Assembly (NCBI RefSeq): GCF_001562255.1
Contig: NZ_CP014301.1
Location: forward strand, 5,425,501-5,489,500
Length of the DNA stretch: 64,000 nucleotides
Origin: Bosea sp. PAMC 26642
Lineage (GTDB): Bacteria > Pseudomonadota > Alphaproteobacteria > Rhizobiales > Beijerinckiaceae
Reading direction: 5' to 3'
This document shows positions 50,393-59,512 of this stretch, in pieces. Position 1 is the stretch's first letter. Each line of letters begins with the position of its first letter. The notes beneath the pieces were generated by a model, which searched no databases, was not told the DNA's origin, and saw only the letters and a program-made list of their open reading frames with translations. The position numbers were made by a program, and so were the translations under genes.

Positions 50393-50724
50393 CTGATCCT
50401 CGAAGGGCAGGCAAAGCAGGCCCGCAGGAAACGGGTTGCCACACCCGCAAACTAGCGCGTCAGGCCCCGCGCTGTCCAAGCCTGTTGCCGCATGAGGGGG
50501 AGGAAACGGGAGAATGCCCTTCCGCCCGGAGAAGCAGGCCCGTCGAAAAAGCCGCACCCGATTCACCGGCGATTAACCAAGAGATGGCTCAATGGCGGGA
50601 CTAAAAGAGTTTGGGCTTCCCATCACCGACGACGCTGAACGGGCGCTCCGCTTGCGGGCCGGGCGATCGCTGACGCGCGTCCGGGGCGGGGAGGAGTATC
50701 CGAGTATCCCGAGAGTTGCGTCGC
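50393..50724. other. 332-bp gap between divergent genes, no gene seen
   Basis: Divergent promoter region for the amidohydrolase (minus) and the DUF2778 protein (plus). A GATTAACCAAG segment with a single TTAACC half-site (50573-50578) and an A-rich stretch (ACTAAAAGAGTTTG near 50600) look promoter-like, but no known consensus can be defended. No repeat or RNA gene was recognised. Confidence 0.5.
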
Positions 50725-51777
50725 ATGAGTATCACGACCGGCCGACCACGCGGCACCGTCTCGCATAGCCGCATTCGCAAGGGCCGCCTATTGCCCCGAG
50801 GCGCCGTTCCAGCCGTCACGCTGGTACTGGGCGTGCTGGCCGCGATCTCGCTGTGGAATGCACCGCCGGCACCCGCTCCCGTCGATAAGACGGCGCCGGT
50901 CTCCGCCCCGGTCGCCGTCGCCGCGGCGGGCCGCTACGGCCCGCTGCTCGATCCCGGCCTCGCCCTCGGTCACGTACCGCTGCCATTGGCGAAGAGCGCC
51001 CCCCTCGGCGGCGAGTTCCGGCCGGTTGCGATAGCGCTCGAGCCGCCCGTCCAGTCGGCGCAAGCTATCCCGGCTCCGCCGCCGGCCTTCCCGCTGCCGC
51101 CGATTCTGCCCCGGCTCGTCGAGGGCGCGCCGCTGCCGCTGCCGCGCCCGTCCGACCTGCTCCCGCCGGCCGCGCCCGAGCGCCCGCGCATCGCCGCGCC
51201 GCAGGCTTCGCGACGCCTCCGGACGGCCGCTGTGCCCGTCGCGCCGGAGGACAACCGCTCCTTCTTCGAAAAGCTGTTCGGCGTACAGCGGCCTGCGGGC
51301 CAGGCGCTCGCCTATGCCGCGCCGCAGGACGACGTCGTCGATGCCGGTCGCGGCCAGAGGCTCAGCCCGGCCTCGCCGACCGCTCCCTCGCTGGCCCGTG
51401 CGACGGCCGTCTACGACATCGGCGCACGCATGGTCTACATGCCCAATGGCGATAGGCTGGAGGCGCATTCGGGCCTCGGCGACAAGATGGACGACCCGCG
51501 CTTCGCCCATGTCAGGATGCAGGGCGTCACGCCGCCTCATGTCTACGATCTGACCGAGCGCGAGGCGCTGTTCCACGGCGTCCGTGCCATCCGTCTCAAC
51601 CCGGTCGGCGGCAGCGGCGCCATCCACGGCCGCGCCGGGCTCCTGGCCCATACCTATCTCCTCGGGCCCCGGGGCGATTCCAACGGCTGCGTCTCCTTCA
51701 AGGACTATGAGAAATTCCTGCAAGCCTTTCTGAGGGGCGAGATCAAGCGCCTCGTAGTCGTCGCCAGCATGGGCTGA
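50725..51777 (+). CDS. DUF2778 (Tlde1-like) L,D-transpeptidase-related envelope protein
   Basis: 350 aa from ATG 50725 (MSITTGRPRGTVSHSRIRKG); the frame upstream starts from TTG only. One N-terminal membrane anchor (LPRGAVPAVTLVLGVLAAIS, about 27-45), a long Pro/Ala-rich periplasmic linker to about 230, then the DUF2778 domain: MVYMPNGDRLEAHSGLGDKM, TPPHVYDLTEREALFHGVRA, HGRAGLLAHTYLLGPRGDSN and GCVSFKDYEKFLQAFLRGEI. The Cys in SNGC is the likely catalytic residue, as in L,D-transpeptidases and Tlde1 effectors. In Hyphomicrobiales it is usually a chromosomal cell-wall protein rather than a secreted toxin. Confidence 0.85.
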   Translation: MSITTGRPRGTVSHSRIRKGRLLPRGAVPAVTLVLGVLAAISLWNAPPAPAPVDKTAPVSAPVAVAAAGRYGPLLDPGLALGHVPLPLAKSAPLGGEFRPVAIALEPPVQSAQAIPAPPPAFPLPPILPRLVEGAPLPLPRPSDLLPPAAPERPRIAAPQASRRLRTAAVPVAPEDNRSFFEKLFGVQRPAGQALAYAAPQDDVVDAGRGQRLSPASPTAPSLARATAVYDIGARMVYMPNGDRLEAHSGLGDKMDDPRFAHVRMQGVTPPHVYDLTEREALFHGVRAIRLNPVGGSGAIHGRAGLLAHTYLLGPRGDSNGCVSFKDYEKFLQAFLRGEIKRLVVVASMG

Positions 51778-51834
51778 CGGACATGGATTTGCCCCGCCCG
51801 GCCTGAAAAGGTGGCGCGGAGGGCACGACAGCGC

Positions 51835-52473
51835 TCAGGTCAACTCCCTCGGCCCTGCCGGCGTCTCGATCTGCGCGCGATAGCGCAATTCGGCGCCCTG
51901 CACGATCACGGGCGGACGATCGATGGTCAGTTCGCGGTAAAGGTTCGCCACGGAGACCGGGTCGGGATGTTCGAGAACGAGGTGTCCCAGTCGTGCGCCG
52001 AGATCGGCGATCGTGGCCATCGAACGCGGCTTGCCGCGCCTGTCGATGAGGGAGGGCGCCGCGCCGCCCAGAGGCAGCGAGCCATCTTCGGGGATGGCGA
52101 AGTCGAAGGTCGGGTTGACGAACGGCAGCGCGACCTTCCGGCCGAAGAGGGAACGGCGGCCTATGAGGATCGCGTCGATGCCGTCGGTTCGCGCGACCCA
52201 GCCGCGCAGGCGCTGCCCCTTGTCCCAGGCCGTCCGGACGGATGTCCGGTCGTCCAAACCGAACCAGCGCGGGCGGGCCGGCGCATCGGCTTCGGGGTCG
52301 AGAGCGACGATTTCCAGATAGACGGCATCCCCGAGCTGAAGCAGGTGGTTGTACGTGCCCATATAGTCATGGCGCTGACCAAAGGGGACGTCGAGGTCGA
52401 GGCAGGCCCTGACATGGGCGACGCCCTCCGTCAGGTTCGGAGCGATGACGGTGATGTGGTCGAGTTGCAGCAT
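51835..52473 (-). CDS. VOC superfamily protein (glyoxalase-like domain)
   Basis: 212 aa. A glyoxalase-3-type domain starts at MLQLDHITVIAPNLTEGVAH, then YMGTYNHLLQLGDAVYLEIV with candidate metal ligands His and Glu, and the second half FVNPTFDFAIPEDGSLPLGG. It is a two-part fold in one chain. Reaction unknown. Next to a second VOC gene with 40 bp between them. Confidence 0.85.
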   Translation of the reverse strand: MLQLDHITVIAPNLTEGVAHVRACLDLDVPFGQRHDYMGTYNHLLQLGDAVYLEIVALDPEADAPARPRWFGLDDRTSVRTAWDKGQRLRGWVARTDGIDAILIGRRSLFGRKVALPFVNPTFDFAIPEDGSLPLGGAAPSLIDRRGKPRSMATIADLGARLGHLVLEHPDPVSVANLYRELTIDRPPVIVQGAELRYRAQIETPAGPRELT

Positions 52474-52513
52474 GGCGAGGTGCTTCTGGTCGCGCGCCTA
52501 TTGACGCAGGACG

Positions 52514-52906
52514 TCAATATTCCGCGTAGATCTCGATGATGTTGTCCTCCGGGTCGCGGAAGAACAACGTGCGGTGACGCCAGTTGGGCAGGTCTGTCGG
52601 CGGCCTCAGAAGAGGCACGCCCTTGGCGACCAGTTCGGCATGGCAGGCGTCGACGGCCGGTGGCGGCACGCGAAAGGCGAGCTGGACGGATGCAGACCCC
52701 GGCATCGACGCGCCATCGTCGCAAACGCTCCACACGCCGCGCGGGCGCAGCGACAGCAGAGCCGCGCCGACGCGAAAGCTGACCCAGTTCTCAAGGTCGG
52801 TCTCGATCGTGAACTGCATGACATCGCGATAGAACGCGCGTGTTTCCGCCATCTTGCTGCACAGGATGACGGTGTGGTCGAGATTGCTGATTCCGCCCAG
52901 ATTCAC
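52514..52906 (-). CDS. VOC superfamily protein (glyoxalase/dioxygenase type)
   Basis: 130 aa, single VOC domain: GISNLDHTVILCSKMAETRA, FYRDVMQFTIETDLENWVSF, ALLSLRPRGVWSVCD, VQLAFRVPPPAVDACHAELV, and the closing FRDPEDNIIEIYAEY. Three candidate metal ligands (His9, a residue near 66, Glu126) fit the family. Same strand as the 212-aa protein downstream. Confidence 0.88.
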   Translation of the reverse strand: MNLGGISNLDHTVILCSKMAETRAFYRDVMQFTIETDLENWVSFRVGAALLSLRPRGVWSVCDDGASMPGSASVQLAFRVPPPAVDACHAELVAKGVPLLRPPTDLPNWRHRTLFFRDPEDNIIEIYAEY

Positions 52907-52937
52907 TGCAATATCCGATCCGCAGGTCTATGCCCCA

Positions 52938-53906
52938 CTAAACCCCGAACTCCGCGCGCCACGCCGCCAGATCCTCCAGCGCGACGTTCGAGCCGCAGAG
53001 CACCAGTCCGACCCGCTCGCCCGGCTGGAACATGTCCTTGTTCGCGATCGCCGCGGCCACCACGCAGGCCGCCGCCGGCTCCAGCAGCACGCGCCCGTTC
53101 TGCAGCACCCAGACGATCTCGCGCACGGCGTCCGCATCGGGCACCACGATGATGTCCTCGAGGAACTGCTGCGCCGCCGCCATGGTGCGCTCGGTGGCGA
53201 AGGGGGCGCCCAATGTGCGGGCGATCGAGGTCGGCCGGATCGGGACAGGCTGCCCGGCTTCGAGCGCCTGCGTCATCGTCGTGGCGCCCGCCGTCTCGAC
53301 GCCGTGGATACGCACGGCCGGATCGAGGCCCTTCAGGGCGGCGCCGACACCGGCGCAGAAGCCGCCTCCGCCGATCGAAATGAAGACATGGTCGAGCCGG
53401 CCGCCGGCATCGCTGGAGAGTTCGAGGCCAAGTGTGCCGTGCCCGGCGATGATCGCCGGGTCGTCATAGGAATGGACGTTGGTCATGCCTTTGGCGGCGT
53501 AGTCCTCAGCCCTGGCGAAGGCCTCGATCGCGTCCTCGCAAAGCTCGACCTCGCCGCCGGCGCTCTTGGTCAGTTCGATATTGAACGGCGCGACGTCCTT
53601 CGGCATCAGCACCAGCGCGCGCGTGCCCATCGCCTTGGCGACGACCGAGATGGCGATGGCATGGTTTCCGCCCGAGACCGTGACGACGCCGCGCGCCAGT
53701 TCGGCCTCGCTCATCCCCATCAGCTTGTTGAAGCAGCCGCGCACCTTGAACGAGCCGGCGAGCTGCAGCGCCTCAACCTTGACCACGGTCTCGACGCCGA
53801 GCCGCGCCGAGAGGCCGGCGCTGTGCCAGGTCGGCGTGCGCCTGACCTTGCCGGCAATGCGCGTCGCGGCAGCCTGGATGTCTGCGAGAGTGACGTCGAA
53901 TTGCAT
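52938..53906 (-). CDS. Threonine/serine dehydratase-like PLP enzyme
   Basis: 322-aa fold-type II PLP enzyme. Start ATG 53906 (MQFDVTLADIQAAATRIAGK); the frame 13 residues further up lacks support. The PLP lysine is Lys54 in EALQLAGSFKVRGCFNKL; the phosphate-binding loop is SIGGGGFCAGVGAALKG; VSGGNHAIAISVVAKAMGT and VLMPKDVAPFNIELTKSAGG follow. It lacks the regulatory C-terminal domain of biosynthetic IlvA. Homologues annotated as hydroxyectoine-utilisation dehydratase (EutB) are similar, so threonine, serine or another hydroxyamino acid are all possible. Confidence 0.83.
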   Translation of the reverse strand: MQFDVTLADIQAAATRIAGKVRRTPTWHSAGLSARLGVETVVKVEALQLAGSFKVRGCFNKLMGMSEAELARGVVTVSGGNHAIAISVVAKAMGTRALVLMPKDVAPFNIELTKSAGGEVELCEDAIEAFARAEDYAAKGMTNVHSYDDPAIIAGHGTLGLELSSDAGGRLDHVFISIGGGGFCAGVGAALKGLDPAVRIHGVETAGATTMTQALEAGQPVPIRPTSIARTLGAPFATERTMAAAQQFLEDIIVVPDADAVREIVWVLQNGRVLLEPAAACVVAAAIANKDMFQPGERVGLVLCGSNVALEDLAAWRAEFGV

Positions 53907-54295
53907 GGCACGGGCCTCGTCTGGAAACTCTGCCCTTATAGGCATGTGGCTGCGATAGGCGAGCGCGACCTGCGCAAGCCCGGTGAAGCGCTACCTGCGA
54001 TCATGACTATGTTTTGAGCGAGACGTCGCCGATCCCCTCCCCCCGCTTGCGGTGGGGAGGGTAGGGTGGGGGCCGGACGACCGGGTTCGACATGACGGCA
54101 GTTGGCTCGCCCGGTCGTCCTGCCCCTCATCCCGGCCTTCCCCACCGCAAGCGGGGGGAAGGAGAAACAAGCGTCGCGCTCCAGCTTGCAGGCGATCGCA
54201 TTGTCCCTTCGGATCGCCCGCATTGACCCCGCGCGTTATCGGCCTAGCCTGCGGCACGAAACCTGCCTGCCCCCCGGGCTTTGGAGATCGACGAC
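53907..54295. other. 389-bp gap with a family C repeat
   Basis: Between the divergent dehydratase gene and argE. It is filled mainly by the repeat at 54033-54164; the rest (53907-54032 and 54165-54295) shows no gene or clear regulatory motif apart from the argE ribosome-binding site. Confidence 0.6.
54033..54164. repeat. Composite palindromic repeat, family C copy 2
   Basis: Outer arms CCCCTCCCCCCGCTTGCGGT and its inverted match CCCACCGCAAGCGGGGGG near 54141-54158; inside, perfect 11-bp arms GGACGACCGGG (54075-54085) and CCCGGTCGTCC (54110-54120). The purine/pyrimidine layout resembles the element at 16050. Confidence 0.7.
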
Positions 54296-55447
54296 GTGAA
54301 GCTGACGCCCAAGGAGATGCTCGCCCGACTGGTTTCGTTCAATACGGAATCGCAGCGCAGCAATCTCGACCTGATCCATTTCTGCCGCGACTACCTCGCA
54401 AGCCACGGCGTCGAGAGTACGCTGGTGCCAAGCGAGGACGGACAGAAAGCCAACCTCTTTGCGACCATCGGCCCCAAGGTCGATGGCGGCGTCGTGCTCT
54501 CGGGCCATACCGATGTGGTGCCGGTCGCGGGGCAGGACTGGACCTCGGATCCCTGGACGCTGACCGAGCGCGACGGCAAGCTCTATGGCCGCGGCGCCTG
54601 CGACATGAAGGGCTTCGACGCGATCGCACTCGCGCTGGTGCCCGAGATGCTGGCGGCACCGCTCAAGCGCCCGGTCCATATCGCCTTGTCCTATGACGAG
54701 GAGGTCGGCTGCCTGGGCGCCCGCATCCTCGCCAAGGCGATGACGGCGGCGGGGCTGAAGCCTTCGGCCGTGATCGTCGGCGAGCCCTCGATGATGCAGG
54801 TCGTCACCGGCCACAAGGGCGGCACGCGCCTGCGCACCACCGTGCGCGGCCACGCCGTCCATTCCAGCCGCGTCGATATCGGCGTGCCGGCCGTGATGAT
54901 CGCAGGGAAGCTGATCGCCTGGCACGACGAGGTGATGGCGGAGAACAAGCTCCGCACGCAAAACGACAACCCCTTCGAGCCGCCCTACACGACCTTGCAT
55001 GTCGGCGTCGTCCAGGGCGGCACGGCGGTCAACATCACCGCCGAGCACTGCATGTTCAGCCATGAGGTCCGCGTCATCCCCGGCGACCAGGACGGCGATT
55101 TCGTCGGCCGCTACAAGGCGAAGGTCGCCGAGTTGGAGGCGCAGATGAAGGCGATCGCGCCGGCATCGGGCATCGATGTCGAAATCACCTCCTTCACGCC
55201 GCCGCTGGGCCCGGAGGTCGACGGCGAGGCGGAGGCGCTGTCGCGGCGGCTGACCGGCGACAATGGCAGCCATGTCGTCGCTTATGGCACCGAGGGCGGA
55301 CTCTTCCAGGGCGAAGGCTGGTCCACCGTGGTCTGCGGACCGGGCGACATCGCCCAGGCGCACCAGCCCGACGAGTTCATCACCGTGGCGCAGCTGGATG
55401 CCGGCGCGACCTTCGTGCGCGGCGTGATCGCCGAATTGTCGCGCTGA
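54296..55447 (+). CDS. argE: Acetylornithine deacetylase (M20 family)
   Basis: Removes the acetyl group from N-acetylornithine or a related N-acylamino acid; 383 aa. The start is GTG 54296 with GGAG nine bases upstream ([20 protein letters not shown]); no ATG is available. Metal-site motifs: [60 protein letters not shown], and the C-terminal [20 protein letters not shown]. ArgE is annotated by best match; because it lies next to a peptide importer it may serve acylated-peptide catabolism instead. Confidence 0.87.
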   Translation: MKLTPKEMLARLVSFNTESQRSNLDLIHFCRDYLASHGVESTLVPSEDGQKANLFATIGPKVDGGVVLSGHTDVVPVAGQDWTSDPWTLTERDGKLYGRGACDMKGFDAIALALVPEMLAAPLKRPVHIALSYDEEVGCLGARILAKAMTAAGLKPSAVIVGEPSMMQVVTGHKGGTRLRTTVRGHAVHSSRVDIGVPAVMIAGKLIAWHDEVMAENKLRTQNDNPFEPPYTTLHVGVVQGGTAVNITAEHCMFSHEVRVIPGDQDGDFVGRYKAKVAELEAQMKAIAPASGIDVEITSFTPPLGPEVDGEAEALSRRLTGDNGSHVVAYGTEGGLFQGEGWSTVVCGPGDIAQAHQPDEFITVAQLDAGATFVRGVIAELSR

Positions 55448-55610
55448 GCGAAGGCGCTTCTCCTGTTAGCGTCAACTGCCGCTCCTTTGGGCATCATGCG
55501 ACTTTCGTCATGCGTTTTGCGCGCATGAGACCCGTGACTCGCGCGCGCTCGTTGCCTAACATCTGCGTTTCTCGGGCCCGATCGCGGGCCGCCCTTGGAG
55601 GCATGATCTC

Positions 55611-57212
55611 ATGAAACCGCGTTTAATCGCTCTGGCGGCCGCTCTGATCGGCGCCTCCGTTGTCGCAATCGCCGCAGCCGAGGCGCGCCCGCTGAAATGG
55701 GCCGCCGCGGGCGACGCCCTGACGATCGATCCCCACAGCCAGAACGAAGGGCCGACGACCTCGCTCAACCAGCAGATGTACGAAAGCCTGACCGAGCGCG
55801 ACCATACCGGCAAGCTGGAGCCGCTGCTCGCCACCTCCTGGCGCGTCCTGCCCGACGATCCGACGACCTGGGAATTCAAGCTGCAGCCCGGCATCAAGTT
55901 CCATGACGGTTCGCCATTCACGGCTGAAGACGTGGTGTTCTCCTATGAGCGCGCCATGCAGCCGACCTCGGACTTCAAGGGCTACCTGACCTCGGTCGAG
56001 AAGGTCTCCAAGACCGACGACATGACCGTGCTGATCAAGACCAAGGGCCCCAACCCGCTGCTGGTCAACAACACCTCCTCGATCCGGATCATGAGCAAGG
56101 CCTGGGCGGAGAAGAACAACGCCACCAAGGCCCAGGACTTCAAGAACAAGGAAGAGAATTTCGCCGTCCGCAACGCCAACGGCACCGGCCCCTTCATACT
56201 GGTCTCGCGCGAGGCCGACGTGAAGACGGTGATGAAGCGCAATGATGGCTACTGGAACAAGGCCAAGGTGCCGCTCGAGATCACCGAGCTGACGCTCGTG
56301 CCGATCAAGCAGGACGCCACCCGCGTCGCGGCGCTGCTCTCGGGCGAGGTCGATTTCGTCCAGGACGTGCCGGTGCAGGACATCGCAAGGCTCAAGAGCC
56401 AGCCCAAGATCCGCGTCACCTCCGGCGCCGAGAACCGCACCATCTTCTTCGGCATGGATGTGGCGTCCGCCGACCTCAAGGGCGACGACGTCCAGGGCAA
56501 GAACCCCTTCGCCGACAAGAAGGTGCGCCAGGCGCTCAACATGGCGATCAACCGCCCGGCGATCCAGCGCGTCGTGATGCGCGGCGAGTCGGTGCCGACC
56601 GGCATCATCATGCCGCCCTTCGTCAACGGCTGGACCAAGGAACTCGATGCGGCACCCCCGACCGACGTCGCCAAGGCCAAGGCGCTGCTGGCTGAAGCGG
56701 GCTACCCGAACGGCTTCTCGACCACCCTGCACTGCCCCAACGACCGCTATGTCAATGACGAGGGCATCTGCCAGGCGGCGGTCGGCATGTTCGGCCAGAT
56801 CGGCGTCAAGGTGAACCTGGTCTCGCAGTCGAAGTCGATCCACTTCAACCTGATCCAGAAGAACCCGCCGGAGACCGAGTTCTACCTCGTCGGCTGGGGC
56901 GTGCCGACCTATGACAGCGACTACATCTTCTCGTACATGTACCACAGCCGCACCGGTTCGCAGGGCTCGTGGAACGCGACCGGCTTCAAGGACGCCGAGG
57001 TCGATACCCAGATCGAGTCGCTCTCGAAGGAGGTCGATATCCCCAGGCGCAACGCGACCATCACCAAGCTCTGGGCCAAGCTGAAGGACGAGACGATCTA
57101 CCTGCCGATCCACCACCAGTCGCTCAGCTACGGGATGAATGCGACGCTCGACATCCCGGTCGACGTCGCTAACAACCCGAAGCTGAAGATGGTGAGCTTC
57201 AAGGGCTCGTAG
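55611..57212 (+). CDS. Peptide-type ABC transporter substrate-binding protein (family 5)
   Basis: Periplasmic binding protein of importer II, 533 aa. GGAGG precedes ATG 55611; signal peptide MKPRLIALAAALIGASVVAI with cleavage near AAAEA. Family 5 motifs: WAAAGDALTIDPHSQNEGPT, TWEFKLQPGIKFHDGSPFTA, EDVVFSYERAM, FADKKVRQALNMAINRPAIQ and FYLVGWGVPTYDSDYIFSYM. The DXXTXDP-like opening marks the DppA group. Ligand unknown; argE upstream hints at acylated peptides or amino acids. Confidence 0.92.
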   Translation: MKPRLIALAAALIGASVVAIAAAEARPLKWAAAGDALTIDPHSQNEGPTTSLNQQMYESLTERDHTGKLEPLLATSWRVLPDDPTTWEFKLQPGIKFHDGSPFTAEDVVFSYERAMQPTSDFKGYLTSVEKVSKTDDMTVLIKTKGPNPLLVNNTSSIRIMSKAWAEKNNATKAQDFKNKEENFAVRNANGTGPFILVSREADVKTVMKRNDGYWNKAKVPLEITELTLVPIKQDATRVAALLSGEVDFVQDVPVQDIARLKSQPKIRVTSGAENRTIFFGMDVASADLKGDDVQGKNPFADKKVRQALNMAINRPAIQRVVMRGESVPTGIIMPPFVNGWTKELDAAPPTDVAKAKALLAEAGYPNGFSTTLHCPNDRYVNDEGICQAAVGMFGQIGVKVNLVSQSKSIHFNLIQKNPPETEFYLVGWGVPTYDSDYIFSYMYHSRTGSQGSWNATGFKDAEVDTQIESLSKEVDIPRRNATITKLWAKLKDETIYLPIHHQSLSYGMNATLDIPVDVANNPKLKMVSFKGS

Positions 57213-57245
57213 TCCCCTTGTCGTCCAGACGCGTGAACCACCGCC

Positions 57246-57346
57246 GTCATCCCGGACAAGCCGCGAAAGCGGCGCTGATCCGGGTTTCATGCCTGAACCG
57301 TTCCGGCATGGATCCCGGATCTCCGCTTCGCTGCGTCCGGGATGAT
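57246..57346. repeat. Palindromic repeat, family B copy 2
   Basis: Ends GTCATCCCGGACAAGCC and CGTCCGGGATGATGG, with an inner GGCATGGATCCCGGATCTCC that pairs with GATCCGGGTTTCATGCC. It lies between the binding-protein and first permease genes of importer II, the same relative place as copy 1 in the NitT/TauT importer. Confidence 0.8.
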
Positions 57347-57395
57347 GGCGGAGGGTGTGACTGGGGCAACATGGTCCTCGGAGAGTAACCCCGCG

Positions 57396-58379
57396 ATGCT
57401 CGCCTATATCCTGCGCTCGCTGATGCAGGGGCTGGTGGTGATGCTCGCCGTCGCCTTCATCGCCTTCTCGATGTTCCGCTTCGTCGGCGACCCTGTCGTC
57501 AACATGATGGGGCAGGAGGCGACCTTGCAGGATCGCGCGGAATTGACGGAGCGGCTCGGCCTCAACGACCCCGTGCCGCTGCAGTTCGCCCGCTTCGTCT
57601 GGGATGCGGCGCGCGGCGATTTCGGCATCTCCTACCGCCAGGGCCGAAAAGTCTCCTCGCTGATCCTCGAGCGCCTGCCCGCCACTGTCGAGCTCGCCGT
57701 GCTCTCGGCCATCTTCGCCTTCGTCGCCGGCATCGCGCTCGGCGTCTATGCCGCGATCAGGCGCGACGGCTGGATCGCCAACCTTGTGATGTCGCTCTCG
57801 CTGATCGGCGTCAGCCTGCCGACCTTCCTGATCGGCATCGGCCTGATCTACATCTTCGCCGTCGAACTGCGCTGGCTCCCTTCCTTCGGGCGCGGCGACA
57901 CCGTCAAGATCGGCTGGTGGACCACGGGGCTGCTCACCATCAGCGGCCTGAAATCGCTGGTCATGCCGGTGCTGACCCTCGGCTTCCTCCAGCTCACTTT
58001 GATCATGCGCCTCGTCCGCTCCGAGATGCTGGAGGTCATGCGGGCCGACTTCATCCGCTTCGCAAGGGCGCGCGGGATTCCCGAGCGCCGCATCGAATTC
58101 CGCCATGCGCTGCGTAACACCATGATCCCGGTCATCACCATCGCCGGCCTGCAGCTCGGCGGCGTCATCGCCTTCGCCATCGTCACCGAGACGGTGTTTC
58201 AGTGGCCGGGGCTGGGCGCGCTCTTCGTCACCGCCGTGCAGTTCGTCGATGTGCCGGTGATGTCGGCCTATCTGCTTTTCGTCGCCTTCGTCTTCGTGCT
58301 GACCTCGCTGATCGTCGACCTCGTCTATGTCGCGCTCGATCCGCGCCTGCGCACCGGCAATCCGGCCATGGCGAAGTGA
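57396..58379 (+). CDS. Peptide-type ABC transporter permease (DppB class)
   Basis: Inner-membrane permease, 327 aa from ATG 57396 (MLAYILRSLMQGLVVMLAVA) with GGAGAG upstream; the longer frame to 57342 is translated repeat. LTERLGLNDPVPLQFARFVW, DFGISYRQGRKVSSLILERL, EAA-loop region RFARARGIPERRIEFRHALR with NTMIPVITIAGLQLGG near 245, ETVFQWPGLGALFVTAVQFV. Partner of the DppC-class gene at 58566. Confidence 0.93.
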   Translation: MLAYILRSLMQGLVVMLAVAFIAFSMFRFVGDPVVNMMGQEATLQDRAELTERLGLNDPVPLQFARFVWDAARGDFGISYRQGRKVSSLILERLPATVELAVLSAIFAFVAGIALGVYAAIRRDGWIANLVMSLSLIGVSLPTFLIGIGLIYIFAVELRWLPSFGRGDTVKIGWWTTGLLTISGLKSLVMPVLTLGFLQLTLIMRLVRSEMLEVMRADFIRFARARGIPERRIEFRHALRNTMIPVITIAGLQLGGVIAFAIVTETVFQWPGLGALFVTAVQFVDVPVMSAYLLFVAFVFVLTSLIVDLVYVALDPRLRTGNPAMAK

Positions 58380-58407
58380 GGTCGAGATGAGCAGAACCAC
58401 CCCCCTT

Positions 58408-58553
58408 GTCATTCCGGGGCGGCCCGAAGGGCCGAACCCGGAACCCACGACCGGGCGAACCAGATTTGGTCGACGTTCGCGTCTCAATCTCCACGACAGG
58501 TCTCGCCCGGTCGTGGGTTCCGGGTTCTTCGCTACGCGAAGCCCTGGAATGAC
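58408..58553. repeat. Palindromic repeat, family A copy 3
   Basis: Starts GTCATTCCGGGGCGGCC and ends GCCCTGGAATGAC; inner arms GAACCCGGAACCCACGACCG and CGGTCGTGGGTTCCGGGTTC match those of copy 1. It fills the gap between the two permease genes of importer II and its right end lies 12 bp before the DppC-class start. Confidence 0.85.
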
Positions 58554-58565
58554 AGGGGATGCGCC

Positions 58566-59507
58566 ATGACGACACGTCCCATCCCCAAACCTCCCGGCCG
58601 CCTCGCGCGACTCTGGGATTCCGACCTCGCCTTTTCCTTCCGCTCCTCGCCGGTCACGGTCGCAGCTACCGTGCTGGCGCTGCTGCTCGTGCTGGCGGCG
58701 GTCGCAGCCCCCCTGATCGCGCCCTACGACCCGTTCGACCCGGCCTCGCTCGACCTCTCCGACGGCTTCTCCCGGCCGATGGAGCCCAACGAGATCACCG
58801 GAAAAGTCTTCTGGCTCGGCTCCGACGCCCAGGGCCGCGACATCTTCTCGGCCATCCTCTACGGCTCGCGCATATCGCTGCTGGTTGGCGCCGCCTCAGT
58901 CCTGTTCTCGCTCGTTATCGGCGTGGGCCTGGGCCTCGTCGCCGGCTATGTCGGCGGTCGCACCGAGGCGCTGATCATGCGCACCGCCGACATCCAGCTC
59001 TCCTTCCCGGCGATTTTGGTGGCGCTGCTCGTCTTCGGCGTGGCGCGCGGGCTGATCCCGCCGGCACTGCAGGAACGCGCGACGCTCTTCGTGCTCGTCG
59101 CCGCCATCGGCCTGTCGAACTGGGCCCAATTTGCCCGCACCGTGCGCGGCTCGACGCTGGTGGAGAAAAACAAGGTCTATGTCGATGCCGCCCGGCTAAT
59201 CGGGCTGAAGGCCTGGCCGGTGATGCTGAAGCACGTCCTGCCCAATGTCACAGGCCCCGTGCTGGTCATCGCCACGATCAACCTCGCGCTCGCGGTCATC
59301 GAGGAGGCGACCCTGTCCTTTCTCGGTGTCGGCATGCCTCCGACTCAGCCTTCGCTCGGCACCCTGATCCGCTTCGGCCAGCAATATCTCTTCTCCGGGG
59401 AGTGGTGGATCCTGCTCTTTCCCTCGCTCGTGCTCGTGCTGCTCGCCTTGTCGATCAACCTGTTCGGCGACTGGCTGCGCGATGCGCTCAACCCGAAATT
59501 GAGGTGA
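58566..59507 (+). CDS. Peptide-type ABC transporter permease (DppC class)
   Basis: Inner-membrane permease, 313 aa. Hydrophilic N-terminus MTTRPIPKPPGRLARLWDSD, first helix VTVAATVLALLLVLAAVAAP, WLGSDAQGRDIFSAILYGSR, EAA-loop region ARLIGLKAWPVMLKHVLPNV near 215, and ATLSFLGVGMPPTQPSLGTL. The stop is followed 5 bp later by the ATPase start. Confidence 0.93.
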   Translation: MTTRPIPKPPGRLARLWDSDLAFSFRSSPVTVAATVLALLLVLAAVAAPLIAPYDPFDPASLDLSDGFSRPMEPNEITGKVFWLGSDAQGRDIFSAILYGSRISLLVGAASVLFSLVIGVGLGLVAGYVGGRTEALIMRTADIQLSFPAILVALLVFGVARGLIPPALQERATLFVLVAAIGLSNWAQFARTVRGSTLVEKNKVYVDAARLIGLKAWPVMLKHVLPNVTGPVLVIATINLALAVIEEATLSFLGVGMPPTQPSLGTLIRFGQQYLFSGEWWILLFPSLVLVLLALSINLFGDWLRDALNPKLR

Positions 59508-59512
59508 GCGTG

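Noticed and set aside
50573-50578. CtrA half-site TTAACC before the DUF2778 gene
   Set aside because: Only one half-site; no second TTAA at the required spacing.
50725-51777. DUF2778 protein as a type VI secretion effector
   Set aside because: It has its own membrane anchor and long Pro/Ala linker, no immunity gene beside it, and no secretion genes in the window.
55623-58487. 954-codon open frame on the minus strand across importer II
   Set aside because: It runs antisense through three plus-strand coding regions and two repeats; the translation is rich in His, Asp, Arg and Gly with no motif.
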